Assembly: GCA_021298355.1 (NCBI GenBank)
Contig: JAJTEH010000005.1
Span: forward strand, 62,001-126,000
Origin: Flammeovirgaceae bacterium
GTDB taxonomy: Bacteria; Bacteroidota; Bacteroidia; Cytophagales; Cyclobacteriaceae
Reading direction: 5' to 3'
Length of the DNA: 64,000 nucleotides
Under the pieces are notes generated by a model. It had not been told where the DNA came from. It saw only the letters and a list, made by a program, of their open reading frames with translations, and did no database searches. Shown in pieces: positions 34,951 through 45,463 of this stretch (position 1 is the stretch's first letter; every line of letters starts with the position of its first letter). The translations under genes were made by a program, and so were the position numbers.

Positions 34951-35298
34951 ATGGCAGGCAAACTAGGAAGAAGAGAAAGAATTAAGTTAGGCGTTCGTAA
35001 GAAAATTACGGGCACTGCATCTAGACCACGTTTATCGGTTTTTAGAAGCAATACAGGAGTTAGCGCTCAACTTATCGATGATACAAAAGGAGTGACTTTA
35101 GTATCAGTTACAACCAGGGAATTAGGTGCCAAGGCATCTGGTAACCAAGAAAATTGTAAAACAGCCGGAAAGAAAATTGCTGAAAGAGCAATTGCGGCCG
35201 GTGTAAAAGATGTGGTATTTGACCGTAATGGTTATTTGTATCACGGAAAAGTAAAAGCATTTGCAGAAGGTGCCCGCGAGGGTGGTTTAAATTTCTAA
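34951..35298 (+). CDS. rplR: 50S ribosomal protein L18
   Basis: L18 (115 aa), the 5S rRNA-binding partner of L5. Recognisable from [46 protein letters not shown] and the terminal [10 protein letters not shown]. Confidence 0.98.
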   Translation: MAGKLGRRERIKLGVRKKITGTASRPRLSVFRSNTGVSAQLIDDTKGVTLVSVTTRELGAKASGNQENCKTAGKKIAERAIAAGVKDVVFDRNGYLYHGKVKAFAEGAREGGLNF

Positions 35299-35308
35299 AA
35301 CAACGAAT

Positions 35309-35827
35309 ATGTCGGCAAGCAATATCAGCGCAGTTAAAGCAAGCGAAATCGATTTGAAAGAGAAAGTAGTTGCAATTCAACGCGTGGCCAAAGTAGTAAA
35401 AGGTGGTCGCAGATTTAGTTTCGCTGCCATCGTTGTAGTGGGTGATGGTAATGGTGTAGTTGGATATGGATTAGGCAAAGCAAACGAAGTAACAGACGCT
35501 ATTTCTAAAGGAATTGATGATGCTAAAAAGCATTTGGTGAAAGTTCCGGTTATTAAGGGAACTGTACCGCATGAGTCTATCGGTAAATTTGGAGGAGGTT
35601 TTGTGTTATTAAAACCTGCTTCTCCTGGTACTGGTGTAATTGCGGGCGGTGCGATGCGTGCTGTATTAGAAAGCGCTGGCGTTCACAATGTGTTAGCAAA
35701 GTCTAAAGGTTCTTCTAACCCACACAATGTGGTAAAGGCAACCTTCAAAGCTTTAACCAGCATGCGCGATCCATTAACAGTGGCTCAAAACAGAGGTATA
35801 TCTTTAAATAAAGTGTTTAACGGTTAA
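35309..35827 (+). CDS. rpsE: 30S ribosomal protein S5
   Basis: S5 (172 aa), with the double-stranded-RNA-binding-like half ([19 protein letters not shown]) and the C-terminal half ([39 protein letters not shown]). It takes part in decoding accuracy and mRNA entry. Confidence 0.98.
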   Translation: MSASNISAVKASEIDLKEKVVAIQRVAKVVKGGRRFSFAAIVVVGDGNGVVGYGLGKANEVTDAISKGIDDAKKHLVKVPVIKGTVPHESIGKFGGGFVLLKPASPGTGVIAGGAMRAVLESAGVHNVLAKSKGSSNPHNVVKATFKALTSMRDPLTVAQNRGISLNKVFNG

Positions 35828-35837
35828 TCGTTGACTT

Positions 35838-36017
35838 ATGGCTAAAGTACAAATTCAACAAACACGCAGTATTATCAAGCGTCCTTATACACAACAATTA
35901 ACCATGAAGGCACTTGGTTTAGGCAAAATGAACAAAACTGTTATCGTGGAAAACACTCCTCAGATTGCGGGTATGATCAGAAAAGTAAATCATTTGATAA
36001 CCGTTAAAGAAATTTAA
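35838..36017 (+). CDS. rpmD: 50S ribosomal protein L30
   Basis: A 59-codon gene between rpsE and rplO. Translation from ATG 35838 gives AKVQIQQTRSIIKRPYTQQ, then MKALGLGKMNKTVIVENTPQ and a terminal HLITVKEI, a standard short bacterial L30. The stop TAA is at 36015-36017, one base before the rplO start. Confidence 0.95.
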   Translation: MAKVQIQQTRSIIKRPYTQQLTMKALGLGKMNKTVIVENTPQIAGMIRKVNHLITVKEI

Positions 36018-36018
36018 A

Positions 36019-36465
36019 ATGAAACTACATACACTAAAACCTGCTGAAGGTTCTACCAAAACAAATAAGAGACTTGGCCGTGGTCAGGGTTCTGGTGGTA
36101 GTACAGCTGGCCGCGGACATAAAGGTGCAAAGTCAAGATCAGGATATTCAAGAAAAGCTGGTTTTGAGGGTGGGCAGATGCCGTTGGTAAGACGTGTACC
36201 TAAGTTCGGTTTCAAGAACAATAATAAAGTAGAATTCAAAGCTGTTAACCTCGATGTATTAGAGGGTTTAGTGGAGAAAGCTAAATCAAAAGACCTCACG
36301 CTTGAGTTGATGATTGCTAACGGTATAGTTGGTAAAAACGACAAAGTAAAAATATTGGGCAGAGGAGAATTAAAATCAAAAGTAACTGTACAAGCTCATG
36401 CATTTTCCGAGGCTGCAGTTGGTGCAATTGAAAAATCAGGCGGATCTGTATCAACACTGAAGTAA
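36019..36465 (+). CDS. rplO: 50S ribosomal protein L15
   Basis: L15 (148 aa), with the glycine-rich N-terminal GRGQGSGGSTAGRGHKGAKSR and the body FEGGQMPLVRRVPKFGF. It is central to 50S assembly. Its stop overlaps the secY start (TAATG). Confidence 0.98.
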   Translation: MKLHTLKPAEGSTKTNKRLGRGQGSGGSTAGRGHKGAKSRSGYSRKAGFEGGQMPLVRRVPKFGFKNNNKVEFKAVNLDVLEGLVEKAKSKDLTLELMIANGIVGKNDKVKILGRGELKSKVTVQAHAFSEAAVGAIEKSGGSVSTLK

Positions 36466-37781
36466 TGAAAAGATTTATACAGACGATAAAGAATATTTTT
36501 TCCATTGAGGATCTAAGAGTAAGAATCCTGAATACGATGGGCTTCCTGATCATCTTTCGATTAGGTTCTTTTATCGTATTGCCCGGTATTGATCCTTCTG
36601 CTCTAGCAGGAGCACCTCAAGAAGGTATTTTAGCTCTTTTAAACACATTTTTGGGAGGTTCGTTCAGCCGCGCATCCATATTTGCTCTCGGTATTATGCC
36701 TTACATATCGGCATCTATTATCGTTCAGCTTTTAACTGTTGCAGTTCCTTATTTCCAGAAAATGCAAAAGGAGGGAGATTCTGGCAGAAAAAGGTTAAAT
36801 CAAATTACAAGGGTACTTACAATTTTCATCACTGGGTTTCAATCTTACGGTTACATAAGAGGAACCATCCCGGCCGAAGCAATTACTAACCCCGGCTTCT
36901 TCTTTTACTTTACATCTATAACAATTCTAATAGCGGGAACCATGTTTTGTATGTGGTTAGGCGAAAGAATAACCGATAAGGGTATAGGCAACGGTATATC
37001 GATGTTAATTATGATCGGTATTGTGTCAAGATTTCCCGGTTCAGTAATAGATGAAATGGTTAACAACCGAGGAATGGCAGGGGCGATATTATTTATACTC
37101 GAAGTACTTGCCTTGTTTGCAGTTGTTATGGGAGTAATTTTAATAACACAAGCAACAAGAAGAATCCCAATTCAATATGCCAAGCAGGTTGTGGGAAACA
37201 AATTATACGGTGGAAAAAGAGATTTTATACCGTTAAAATTGAATTCGGCTGGTGTAATGCCAATTATTTTTGCACAAGCATTAATGTTTTTGCCAGCCCT
37301 ATTGGGTGGTATTTGGAACGATAGCGACTTAGGAGCTTACATTGGAGCTACTTTTTCAGACTTCACTTCGTGGCAATACAACCTTTTGTTTGGAACATTA
37401 ATCTTGTTATTCACATTCTTTTATACAGCTATCACGATTAATTCAAATGATATTGCTGACAACTTAAAAAGAAATGGAGGCTTCGTTCCTGGAATTAAAC
37501 CCGGAAAGCAGACAGCTGAATTTATAGATACTGTATTGTCTAGAATAACATTGCCCGGAGCAATATTTCTAGTAATCATCGCTGTGATGCCTGCTTTCGC
37601 AGTCATTGCCGGTGTAGGACAAAACTTTGCTCAGTTCTTTGGAGGAACTTCGCTTTTAATTCTTGTTGGAGTTGTGTTAGACACATTGCAACAAATCGAA
37701 AGCTATTTGCTGATGAGGCATTACGAAGGGATGATGAAGTCTGGCAGAGTTAAAGGACGTTCTCAATTTGCTGCAGCTTAA
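36465..37781 (+). CDS. secY: Preprotein translocase subunit SecY
   Basis: The channel subunit of the Sec translocon (438 aa, ten transmembrane helices). Recognisable from IPYISASIIVQLL-like APYIS block (GIMPYISASIIVQLL), GERITDKGIGNGISMLI, and the cytosolic loop RRIPIQYAKQVVGNK that contacts ribosome and SecA. As in most bacteria it lies after rplO. It is translated in overlap with rplO and is followed five bases later by map. Confidence 0.98.
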   Translation: MKRFIQTIKNIFSIEDLRVRILNTMGFLIIFRLGSFIVLPGIDPSALAGAPQEGILALLNTFLGGSFSRASIFALGIMPYISASIIVQLLTVAVPYFQKMQKEGDSGRKRLNQITRVLTIFITGFQSYGYIRGTIPAEAITNPGFFFYFTSITILIAGTMFCMWLGERITDKGIGNGISMLIMIGIVSRFPGSVIDEMVNNRGMAGAILFILEVLALFAVVMGVILITQATRRIPIQYAKQVVGNKLYGGKRDFIPLKLNSAGVMPIIFAQALMFLPALLGGIWNDSDLGAYIGATFSDFTSWQYNLLFGTLILLFTFFYTAITINSNDIADNLKRNGGFVPGIKPGKQTAEFIDTVLSRITLPGAIFLVIIAVMPAFAVIAGVGQNFAQFFGGTSLLILVGVVLDTLQQIESYLLMRHYEGMMKSGRVKGRSQFAAA

Positions 37782-37786
37782 GTGAC

Positions 37787-38584
37787 ATGGTTCACTTAAA
37801 AACTGAAGAAGAGATTGCTCTAATTCGTGAAAGTGCTCAGGTATTGGGCAAAGCACACGGAGAAGTGGCAAAACTGATAAAGCCGGGTGTAAAAACACAA
37901 CAGTTGGATAAAACCGCTGAGGAGTTTATTAGAGATAATGGAGGAATACCATCGTTTAAAAACTATAATGGTTCTTTTCCAGGTTCGCTCTGCATATCAG
38001 TAAACGAAGTAGTGGTTCATGGATTTCCAGGAAGCTATGAGTTAAAAGAAACCGACATCATATCAGTTGATTGCGGTGTTTTTTACAAAGGCTTTCATAG
38101 CGATTCGGCATATACTTATCCGTTGCCAAAGGCATCGATAGAAGATGTTCTCTTATTGGAAAGAACATACGAATCGTTGTGGAAAGGCATAGAAGTAGCA
38201 AAGGCCGGAAACCGGATAGGAGACATTGGATTTGCTATCCAATCTTATGTGGAAAGTTTCGGTTATGGCGTTGTAAGAGAGTTGGTGGGGCATGGAATAG
38301 GAAAAAACCTACACGAAGATCCTGAAGTTCCGAATTATGGAAAGAAGGGGAAAGGAGTGAAGTTAGTTCCGGGAATGGTTTTCGCGATTGAACCGATGAT
38401 TAACCAAGGAACAAGAAATGTGGTGCAAGAGAAAGATGGTTGGACCATCCGAACTTCCGACAGAAAAGCATCAGCACATTTTGAACATGTGGTGGCAATT
38501 TTAGAAAACAAAACTGAGGTGTTAACAACACACCAGTATATAGAGGAAAATTATAGTTATAAATGGCGAAGCAAAAGTCTATAG
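37787..38584 (+). CDS. map: Methionine aminopeptidase, type I
   Basis: A 265-residue dinuclear-metal peptidase that removes the initiator methionine. The metal ligands are visible in [20 protein letters not shown] (two Asp), the His in ELVGHGIG, and Glu residues in FAIEPMI and [11 protein letters not shown]. Genes for secY, map and infA in this order are typical of Bacteroidota and Gram-positives. It overlaps infA by 22 bases. Confidence 0.97.
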   Translation: MVHLKTEEEIALIRESAQVLGKAHGEVAKLIKPGVKTQQLDKTAEEFIRDNGGIPSFKNYNGSFPGSLCISVNEVVVHGFPGSYELKETDIISVDCGVFYKGFHSDSAYTYPLPKASIEDVLLLERTYESLWKGIEVAKAGNRIGDIGFAIQSYVESFGYGVVRELVGHGIGKNLHEDPEVPNYGKKGKGVKLVPGMVFAIEPMINQGTRNVVQEKDGWTIRTSDRKASAHFEHVVAILENKTEVLTTHQYIEENYSYKWRSKSL

Positions 38585-38781
38585 AACAAGATGGAACCAT
38601 AACAGAAGCATTGTCTAATGCTATGTTTAGGGTTCAACTGGAAAATGGACACGAAGTCTTGGCGCATATCTCAGGCAAAATGAGAATGAATTACATTAGA
38701 ATTTTGCCTGGTGATAAAGTAAGACTTGAAATGTCGCCTTATGACTTAACTAAAGGAAGGATTGTATTTAGATACAAATAA
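38563..38781 (+). CDS. infA: Translation initiation factor IF-1
   Basis: IF-1 (72 aa), a single OB-fold protein: [40 protein letters not shown] and a terminal KGRIVFRYK. It binds the 30S A site during initiation. The ATG at 38563 lies inside the end of map, giving a 22-base overlap in another frame. Confidence 0.97.
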   Translation: MAKQKSIEQDGTITEALSNAMFRVQLENGHEVLAHISGKMRMNYIRILPGDKVRLEMSPYDLTKGRIVFRYK

Positions 38782-38789
38782 TTAAAGAG

Positions 38790-38906
38790 ATGAAAGTTAA
38801 AGCATCCATTAAAAAACGCAGCGCTGAATGTAAAATCATCAGACGCAAAGGAAAGTTGTATGTCATTAACAAGAAAAACCCTCGCTATAAGCAGAGACAA
38901 GGTTAA
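38790..38906 (+). CDS. rpmJ: 50S ribosomal protein L36 (zinc-free type)
   Basis: A 38-codon gene between infA and rps[21 protein letters not shown] followed by [15 protein letters not shown]. The classical zinc ribbon C-x2-C-x12-C-x4-H is broken. Only one cysteine remains, so it belongs to the zinc-independent class. Confidence 0.95.
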   Translation: MKVKASIKKRSAECKIIRRKGKLYVINKKNPRYKQRQG

Positions 38907-38947
38907 TGAATAGCTATTAATTGAAAATAAACGAATAATTAAAAGAC

Positions 38948-39328
38948 ATGGCAAGGATTCAAGGTGTCGATATTCCGGATAACAAAAGAGGTGAGATAGC
39001 ACTTACTTACATCTACGGCATTGGCAGAAGAAGAGCACAAAGCATTCTTACACAGGCAGGAATCAATTTCGATAAGAAAGCAAAAGATTGGTCTGATGAT
39101 GAGTCGAGTGCAATTCGTAACATTATCTCGGAGCAATTTAAAGTTGAAGGTATGCTTCGCTCCGAAGTACAATTAAGCATTAAACGCTTAATGGATATCG
39201 GCTGTTACCGTGGCCTAAGACACAGAAAAGGTTTACCTGTACGTGGACAAACTACAAAGAACAACGCCAGAACCAGAAAAGGTAAGCGTAAGACAGTAGC
39301 GAACAAGAAAAAAGCAACTAAAGGTTAA
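38948..39328 (+). CDS. rpsM: 30S ribosomal protein S13
   Basis: S13 (126 aa), with the helix-two-turn-helix [18 protein letters not shown] and the C-terminal [23 protein letters not shown]-type basic tail that contacts tRNA in the P site. It heads the alpha-operon set (S13, S11, S4, RpoA, L17). Confidence 0.98.
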   Translation: MARIQGVDIPDNKRGEIALTYIYGIGRRRAQSILTQAGINFDKKAKDWSDDESSAIRNIISEQFKVEGMLRSEVQLSIKRLMDIGCYRGLRHRKGLPVRGQTTKNNARTRKGKRKTVANKKKATKG

Positions 39329-39350
39329 TTGACATAAACACTTTTCAATA

Positions 39351-39749
39351 ATGGCAACAGCTGAAAAGAAAAAAGATAAATCAAAAAAGCGCGTAGTTAA
39401 TGTTGAGGCTGTAGGACAGGCTCACATCCACGCTACTTTTAATAATATCATCGTATCTATGACAAACTCAACTGGTCAGGTGATCACATGGTCGTCAGCA
39501 GGAAAAATGGGTTTTAAAGGTTCGAAGAAAAACACACCTTATGCAGCTCAAATGGCCGCGCAGGATTGCGCAACAAAAGCCTTTGAATTGGGCTTACGTA
39601 AAGTGGAAGTATTTGTAAAAGGACCAGGAGCTGGACGTGAATCCGCAATCCGCACAATACAAACTGCGGGTATCGAAATCACAACCATTAAAGATATCAC
39701 TCCTCTTCCTCATAATGGCTGTCGTCCTCCGAAAGCCAGAAGAGTGTAA
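39351..39749 (+). CDS. rpsK: 30S ribosomal protein S11
   Basis: S11 (132 aa), with [40 protein letters not shown] and the terminal [18 protein letters not shown]. It lies in the 30S platform near the mRNA exit. Confidence 0.98.
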   Translation: MATAEKKKDKSKKRVVNVEAVGQAHIHATFNNIIVSMTNSTGQVITWSSAGKMGFKGSKKNTPYAAQMAAQDCATKAFELGLRKVEVFVKGPGAGRESAIRTIQTAGIEITTIKDITPLPHNGCRPPKARRV

Positions 39750-39782
39750 GTATTTATTTAGGTAACAAAAAAACAAGAAAAC

Positions 39783-40388
39783 ATGGCAAGATATACCGGG
39801 CCAAAGGTTAGAATTTCAAGACGCTTTAATGAGCCTATCATGGGCGAGAATAAAGCATTGCAGAAAAAAAATTATGCCCCAGGCATGCATGGTAAAACCA
39901 AGAAACGTAAAGTTTCTGAATATGCAACTCAATTAGCTGAAAAGCAGAAGGCAAAATACATTTATGGATTGCTCGAAAGACAATTCGCAAAAATGTTTGA
40001 TAAAGCATCTCGTAAAAAAGGCGTAACTGGTGAAGTGTTACTTCAGTTGCTCGAGGCAAGATTAGACAATATGGTGTATCGTTTAGGTATTGCCCCAACC
40101 AGAAGGGCAGCTCGCCAGCTTGTAATACATAAGCACATAACAGTAAACGGAGAAATTGTAAACATTCCTTCGTTTGCATTAAAGGCTGGAGATGAAATCG
40201 GTGTGCGCGAACGCTCTAAATCATTGGAGGCAATAACCAATAGCTTGGCAATCCAGTCTGCAAAGAAATATCCTTGGTTAGAATTCAATAACACTGAAAT
40301 GTCTGGCAAGGTGTTACATATACCTCTAAGAGCAGATATTCCAGAAAACATCAACGAACAGTTGATCGTTGAATTGTACTCTAAGTAA
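39783..40388 (+). CDS. rpsD: 30S ribosomal protein S4
   Basis: S4 (201 aa), a primary 16S-binding protein. The S4 RNA-binding domain is at [20 protein letters not shown] followed by [15 protein letters not shown]. In many bacteria it autoregulates the alpha operon. No special leader for that is seen in front of rpsM here. Confidence 0.98.
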   Translation: MARYTGPKVRISRRFNEPIMGENKALQKKNYAPGMHGKTKKRKVSEYATQLAEKQKAKYIYGLLERQFAKMFDKASRKKGVTGEVLLQLLEARLDNMVYRLGIAPTRRAARQLVIHKHITVNGEIVNIPSFALKAGDEIGVRERSKSLEAITNSLAIQSAKKYPWLEFNNTEMSGKVLHIPLRADIPENINEQLIVELYSK

Positions 40389-40410
40389 TAAACTGAAAAA
40401 GCATCTGACT

Positions 40411-41400
40411 ATGTCAATATTAGCGTTTCAAATGCCCGATAAGGTGGTAATGGAAAAGGCCGATGATTTTTACGGCACTTTTACCTTCAAACCTCTTGAG
40501 AAAGGCTATGGTGTAACAATCGGCAATGCCCTAAGAAGAATTCTACTTTCTTCTTTGGAAGGGTATGCCATTACCGGAATTAAAGTTCCGGGTGTATTGC
40601 ACGAGTTCTCCACCATTCAGGGTGTTGTGGAAGATGTGGCTGAAATTATTTTAAACCTGAAAATGGTTCGCTTTCGTAAACTTGGCGAAGCTAATGACGC
40701 GAGAATTACAGTTACAATTAAAAAGCAAAAGCAATTCAAGGCTGGCGATATCGCTAAGTTTACATCTGCTTTTGAAATTTTAAATCCAGAACATGTTATC
40801 TGTAACCTTGATGAGAACTCACAGTTTGAAATAGAGCTTACAATAGAAAAAGGCCGCGGTTACTTACCGGCAGAAGAAAATAAGCCAAACGAACAAGTTT
40901 TTGGTTTCATTCCTATCGATGCCATCTTTACTCCAATAAAGAATGTTAAGTTTAGTGTAGAAAATACTCGTGTTGAACAAAAAACCGACTACGAAAAGCT
41001 AGTTGTAGAAATACAAACAGATGGATCTATTCATCCTGAAAAAGCATTAGAAGGTGCAGCTCATATTCTGATTCAACACTTCCGGCTTTTCTCTGATAAG
41101 CCTATCGAGCAAGAAACCGGAAAAAATACTGAAGAAGAAGTGGTTGATGAGGCATTGTTGCACATGCGCAAACTATTAAAAACAAGTTTGCACGATCTAG
41201 ACTTATCAGTTCGCGCATACAATTGCTTAAAGGCAGCTGATGTAAAAACACTTGGCGATCTTGTGCAACTTGAAATTTCCGATATGATGAAATTCAGGAA
41301 CTTCGGTAAGAAGTCTCTTGCTGAATTAGAACAATTAGTAGCCGATAAAGGCCTAACTTTCGGAATGGATTTAGGCAAATATAAATTAGACGAAGACTAA
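40411..41400 (+). CDS. rpoA: RNA polymerase alpha subunit
   Basis: Alpha subunit (329 aa). The N-terminal assembly domain shows [23 protein letters not shown]-type sequence and the C-terminal domain (about 255-320) shows [22 protein letters not shown] and [14 protein letters not shown], the helix-hairpin-helix that contacts promoter DNA and activators. The ATG at 40411 gives the family N terminus; an upstream in-frame start at 40369 would overlap rpsD. Confidence 0.98.
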   Translation: MSILAFQMPDKVVMEKADDFYGTFTFKPLEKGYGVTIGNALRRILLSSLEGYAITGIKVPGVLHEFSTIQGVVEDVAEIILNLKMVRFRKLGEANDARITVTIKKQKQFKAGDIAKFTSAFEILNPEHVICNLDENSQFEIELTIEKGRGYLPAEENKPNEQVFGFIPIDAIFTPIKNVKFSVENTRVEQKTDYEKLVVEIQTDGSIHPEKALEGAAHILIQHFRLFSDKPIEQETGKNTEEEVVDEALLHMRKLLKTSLHDLDLSVRAYNCLKAADVKTLGDLVQLEISDMMKFRNFGKKSLAELEQLVADKGLTFGMDLGKYKLDED

Positions 41401-41414
41401 GAGAACCCGCGACA

Positions 41415-41939
41415 ATGAGACACGGTAAGAAAATAAACCACCTTGGAAGAAAACACAGCCACCGCGCTGCGCTTTTATCAAACCTTGCTTCTTCCCTGAT
41501 ATTAAATAAAAGAATTACAACAACAGTTGCTAAAGCCAAAGCCTTACGCAAGTACGTTGAGCCTCTTTTAACAAAAGCTAAAAACGATACAACCCATTCT
41601 CGCAGAACAGTTTTCTCATATTTGGGAAATAAAGAGTCTGTAAAGGAATTGTTTGGTGAAGTAGCTTCTAAAATTGCCAACAGACCAGGCGGTTACACGC
41701 GCATTATTAAAATGAGCGACAGTCGTTTGGGTGACAATGCAGAAGTTTGCTTAATGGAGTTGGTAGACTTTAACACGCTGTATAATGGAAGCGCTGAAGC
41801 AGCAACTGAGAAAAAAGCTAAAACCAGAAGAGGTCGTGCTAAAGCAAAGAAAGAGGATGAAACTGCAACGGAAGTAACTGCAGAAGAAAAACCTAAGAAA
41901 GCTTCTAAAAAAGCTGATAAAAAAGAAGATCAACAGTAA
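41415..41939 (+). CDS. rplQ: 50S ribosomal protein L17 with charged C-terminal extension
   Basis: L17 (174 aa). The normal domain (about 1-120) opens [20 protein letters not shown] and includes GGYTRIIKM. About 50 further residues are Lys-, Glu- and Ala-rich ([17 protein letters not shown] onward), a disordered extension common in Bacteroidota. A strong terminator follows, marking the end of the super-operon. Confidence 0.97.
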   Translation: MRHGKKINHLGRKHSHRAALLSNLASSLILNKRITTTVAKAKALRKYVEPLLTKAKNDTTHSRRTVFSYLGNKESVKELFGEVASKIANRPGGYTRIIKMSDSRLGDNAEVCLMELVDFNTLYNGSAEAATEKKAKTRRGRAKAKKEDETATEVTAEEKPKKASKKADKKEDQQ

Positions 41940-41961
41940 TTGAAAACTGATAAACATAGTG

Positions 41962-41994
41962 AAGGGATTGAGTTTTTACTCAATCCCTTTTTTT
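41962..41994 (+). terminator. Rho-independent terminator of the ribosomal super-operon
   Basis: An 11-bp perfect stem (AAGGGATTGAG, 41962-41972, with CTCAATCCCTT, 41979-41989), a six-base loop and seven T. It lies 22 bases after the rplQ stop. Confidence 0.92.
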
Positions 41995-42083
41995 GTATAC
42001 ACTTTTGCAATCGAATGAAATTGCTTATTCATCATTTGATCATGAATATTCAGTCCGATTGTTATGCTATTCGTTTCAGAACC

Positions 42084-42091
42084 CTATTTTT
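42084..42091 (+). promoter_or_regulatory. Candidate -7 box of carA
   Basis: TATTTTTG matches TAnnTTTG and lies 17 bases before the carA ATG. A TTG at 42059-42061 is a possible -33 element with a slightly long spacer of 22 bases. Confidence 0.4.
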
Positions 42092-42108
42092 GTTAAACAT
42101 TTCTCATC

Positions 42109-43215
42109 ATGCAAAGAAAAAAAGCGTATCTCTTACTTGAAGACGGCTTATTATTAGAAGGAATCTCAGTTGGTAAACAAGGCACATCCGGTGGCGAAAT
42201 TTGTTTCAATACAGGAATGACAGGCTATCAGGAAATCTATACAGATCCATCTTACAAAGGACAAATTGTTGTTACCACAGCATCGCATATCGGTAATTAC
42301 GGTACAGCACAAGCCGAGCAAGAGTCGGAACACACACAAGTTTCTGGTGTTGTCATCAATGAGTTTTCAGAAGAGCATAGCAGAAAAGATGCGACAGAAA
42401 GTTTACAACAATACTTAGAGAAAAACGGAGTGGTGGGAATTGCAGGTTTAGATACTCGCATGCTTGTACGTTACATCAGAAGCAAAGGTGCTATGAATGC
42501 CTTAATATCTTCTGAGTTAACAGTAGAGCAAATGAAGGAAAAAATAAAAGAAGTTCCTTCAATGGACGGACTTGAATTATCTTCAGTTGTTTCTACTCCT
42601 ACACCCTATTTCTTTGGCGATATAAATGCACCCATCAAAATTGCTGCATTAGATTTAGGTATCAAGAAAAATATTTTAAGAAACTTATCGAAGCGTGGAT
42701 GTTACTGCAAGGTTTTTCCTGCTAAAACATCTTTTGATGAAATGCAAGCCTGGCAGCCCGATGGCTATTTTATTTCAAATGGTCCTGGCGATCCAGCTGT
42801 AATGAAATATGCCGTAGAAACAGTGCAAGCAATTTTAAAGGCGGATAAACCATTGTTCGGCATTTGTTTAGGTCATCAAATTCTAGGTTTGGCTGTAGGT
42901 TTAAAAACGTACAAAATGCATCACGGCCATAGAGGATTAAATCATCCTGTGAAAAATCTGCTAACCGGTAAAGGAGAGATGACCTCCCAAAATCATGGTT
43001 TCGCTATTGATGAAAAAAGTTTAGACGCGAATAAAGATGTGGAACTCACACATGTTCACTTGAACGACAACACTGTGATGGGTATTCGCTTAAAGAATAA
43101 AAAAGCATTCAGTGTACAATACCACCCGGAAGCATCGCCAGGACCACACGATTCTGCTTATTTGTTCGATGATTTTATCAGCCTAATAGAAGAAAGTAAA
43201 TTTCAAAAAGTATAG
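42109..43215 (+). CDS. carA: Carbamoyl-phosphate synthase small (glutaminase) subunit
   Basis: The 368-residue glutamine amidotransferase subunit that feeds ammonia to CarB for arginine and pyrimidine synthesis. The N-terminal CPSase domain (about 1-150) includes CFNTGMTGYQEIYTDPSY. The class I amidotransferase has nucleophile C253 in FGICLGHQ and the His-Glu pair in VQYHPEASPGP. carB is not in the window. The gene lies after the ribosomal terminator, with its own candidate promoter. Confidence 0.97.
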   Translation: MQRKKAYLLLEDGLLLEGISVGKQGTSGGEICFNTGMTGYQEIYTDPSYKGQIVVTTASHIGNYGTAQAEQESEHTQVSGVVINEFSEEHSRKDATESLQQYLEKNGVVGIAGLDTRMLVRYIRSKGAMNALISSELTVEQMKEKIKEVPSMDGLELSSVVSTPTPYFFGDINAPIKIAALDLGIKKNILRNLSKRGCYCKVFPAKTSFDEMQAWQPDGYFISNGPGDPAVMKYAVETVQAILKADKPLFGICLGHQILGLAVGLKTYKMHHGHRGLNHPVKNLLTGKGEMTSQNHGFAIDEKSLDANKDVELTHVHLNDNTVMGIRLKNKKAFSVQYHPEASPGPHDSAYLFDDFISLIEESKFQKV

Positions 43216-43219
43216 ATAA

Positions 43220-44518
<1,299 letters not shown>

Positions 44519-44527
44519 TCAATACTT

Positions 44528-44556
44528 TTAAGTGCCGGCTACAACCGGCTCTTTTG
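44528..44556 (+). terminator. Probable terminator after eno
   Basis: GCCGG (44534-44538) pairs with CCGGC (44545-44549) around CTACAA. After one mismatch, AG (44531-44532) pairs with CT (44551-44552), followed by TTTTG. It is shorter than the other terminators in the window. Confidence 0.55.
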
Positions 44557-44601
44557 TTATTTTTAGATTTCTTAGTACATTCATATTCATTTTTTAAACT
44601 T

Positions 44602-44892
44602 ATGCTCAAACGTTTGCCACCATTTTTTAAGAATTTTTACTTTTTGGCTACGGCATTTTTCTTGGTTTGGATGGTTTTTCTCGATCAAAACGATTTTATC
44701 TCGCGCTTTCGTTTAACCGGTAAGTTGCGTTCGTTAGAAAGAGAAAAAGTTTATTATGAAGACAAAATCAAACAAGTTAAACAAGACCACGATGATTTAT
44801 TTGGAGATAAAGAATCGTTAGAAAAATTCGCACGCGAAAAATATCTGATGAAAAAACCTTCGGAAGAAATATTCGTACTTGTACAAGACTAA
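44602..44892 (+). CDS. FtsB/DivIC-like septum formation initiator protein
   Basis: A 96-residue bitopic protein: a short basic N terminus (LKRLPPFFKN), one transmembrane helix (FYFLATAFFLVWMVFL), and a coiled coil (LRSLEREKVYYEDKIKQVKQ) ending in the family block LEKFAREKYLMKKPSEEIFVL. FtsB/DivIC links early and late divisome proteins. The location after eno is the same as that of ftsB in many bacteria, which supports the call. The start at 44602 places the membrane helix correctly. Confidence 0.88.
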   Translation: MLKRLPPFFKNFYFLATAFFLVWMVFLDQNDFISRFRLTGKLRSLEREKVYYEDKIKQVKQDHDDLFGDKESLEKFAREKYLMKKPSEEIFVLVQD

Positions 44893-44893
44893 T

Positions 44894-45463
44894 ATGAAAA
44901 CAAAACTTCTTTCGATTATTTTCTTTTTAAGTGCATGTACAATAGCGTATAGCCAAGGCGAAGACAATAGTTTAAAAGGAGTCCCCTGGAAGGAACGTAT
45001 TGTAACAGGGGGTGGTTTAGGATTGAGTTTTAGTCGCAATCAGGATTTTTTCGCGGTTAATCCACTACTCGGATATTCCTTTACTAAAAGATTAGTTGCA
45101 GGAACAGGAGCTACTTATCAATACATAAAATTTAAAAACGTTACTCCGAATAATCAAAGTATATCCATCAATAACTACGGTCTTAATCCTTTTGTGCGGT
45201 ATACCGTTTACGAAGGATTTTTCGCGCAAGCAGAATACGAATGGTTAAGTTTCGAACAGCCCATTGAAGGAGGAAGAAAAAACTTCAGTAGCTTCTTAGC
45301 AGGAGGAGGACTGCTCCAACCTATTGGCGATAAAGCTTCTTTCTTTGTTATGGTTTTGTATAATTTCTCTTATAGAACCCCTCAAGCGGGTGAACTTGCG
45401 CCTTACAACAGCCCGATAATTTTACGTGCTGGCTTTAACATCGGTGGTGTTAATCTTTTTTAA
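44894..45463 (+). CDS. Small outer membrane beta-barrel protein
   Basis: A 189-residue exported protein (signal LSIIFFLSACTIAYSQ). Glycine- and aromatic-rich beta strands follow (TGGGLGLSFSRNQDFFAVNPLLGYSF, RLVAGTGATYQYI), ending in ILRAGFNIGGVNLF, a typical barrel terminus. It begins one base after the FtsB-like gene. Its last 14 bases overlap the convergent dehydrogenase gene. Function unknown. Confidence 0.7.
   Translation: MKTKLLSIIFFLSACTIAYSQGEDNSLKGVPWKERIVTGGGLGLSFSRNQDFFAVNPLLGYSFTKRLVAGTGATYQYIKFKNVTPNNQSISINNYGLNPFVRYTVYEGFFAQAEYEWLSFEQPIEGGRKNFSSFLAGGGLLQPIGDKASFFVMVLYNFSYRTPQAGELAPYNSPIILRAGFNIGGVNLF

Noticed and set aside
41940-42140. 66-codon plus-strand frame between rplQ and carA
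   Set aside because: It spans the strong super-operon terminator and runs into carA in another frame; the composition is not protein-like.
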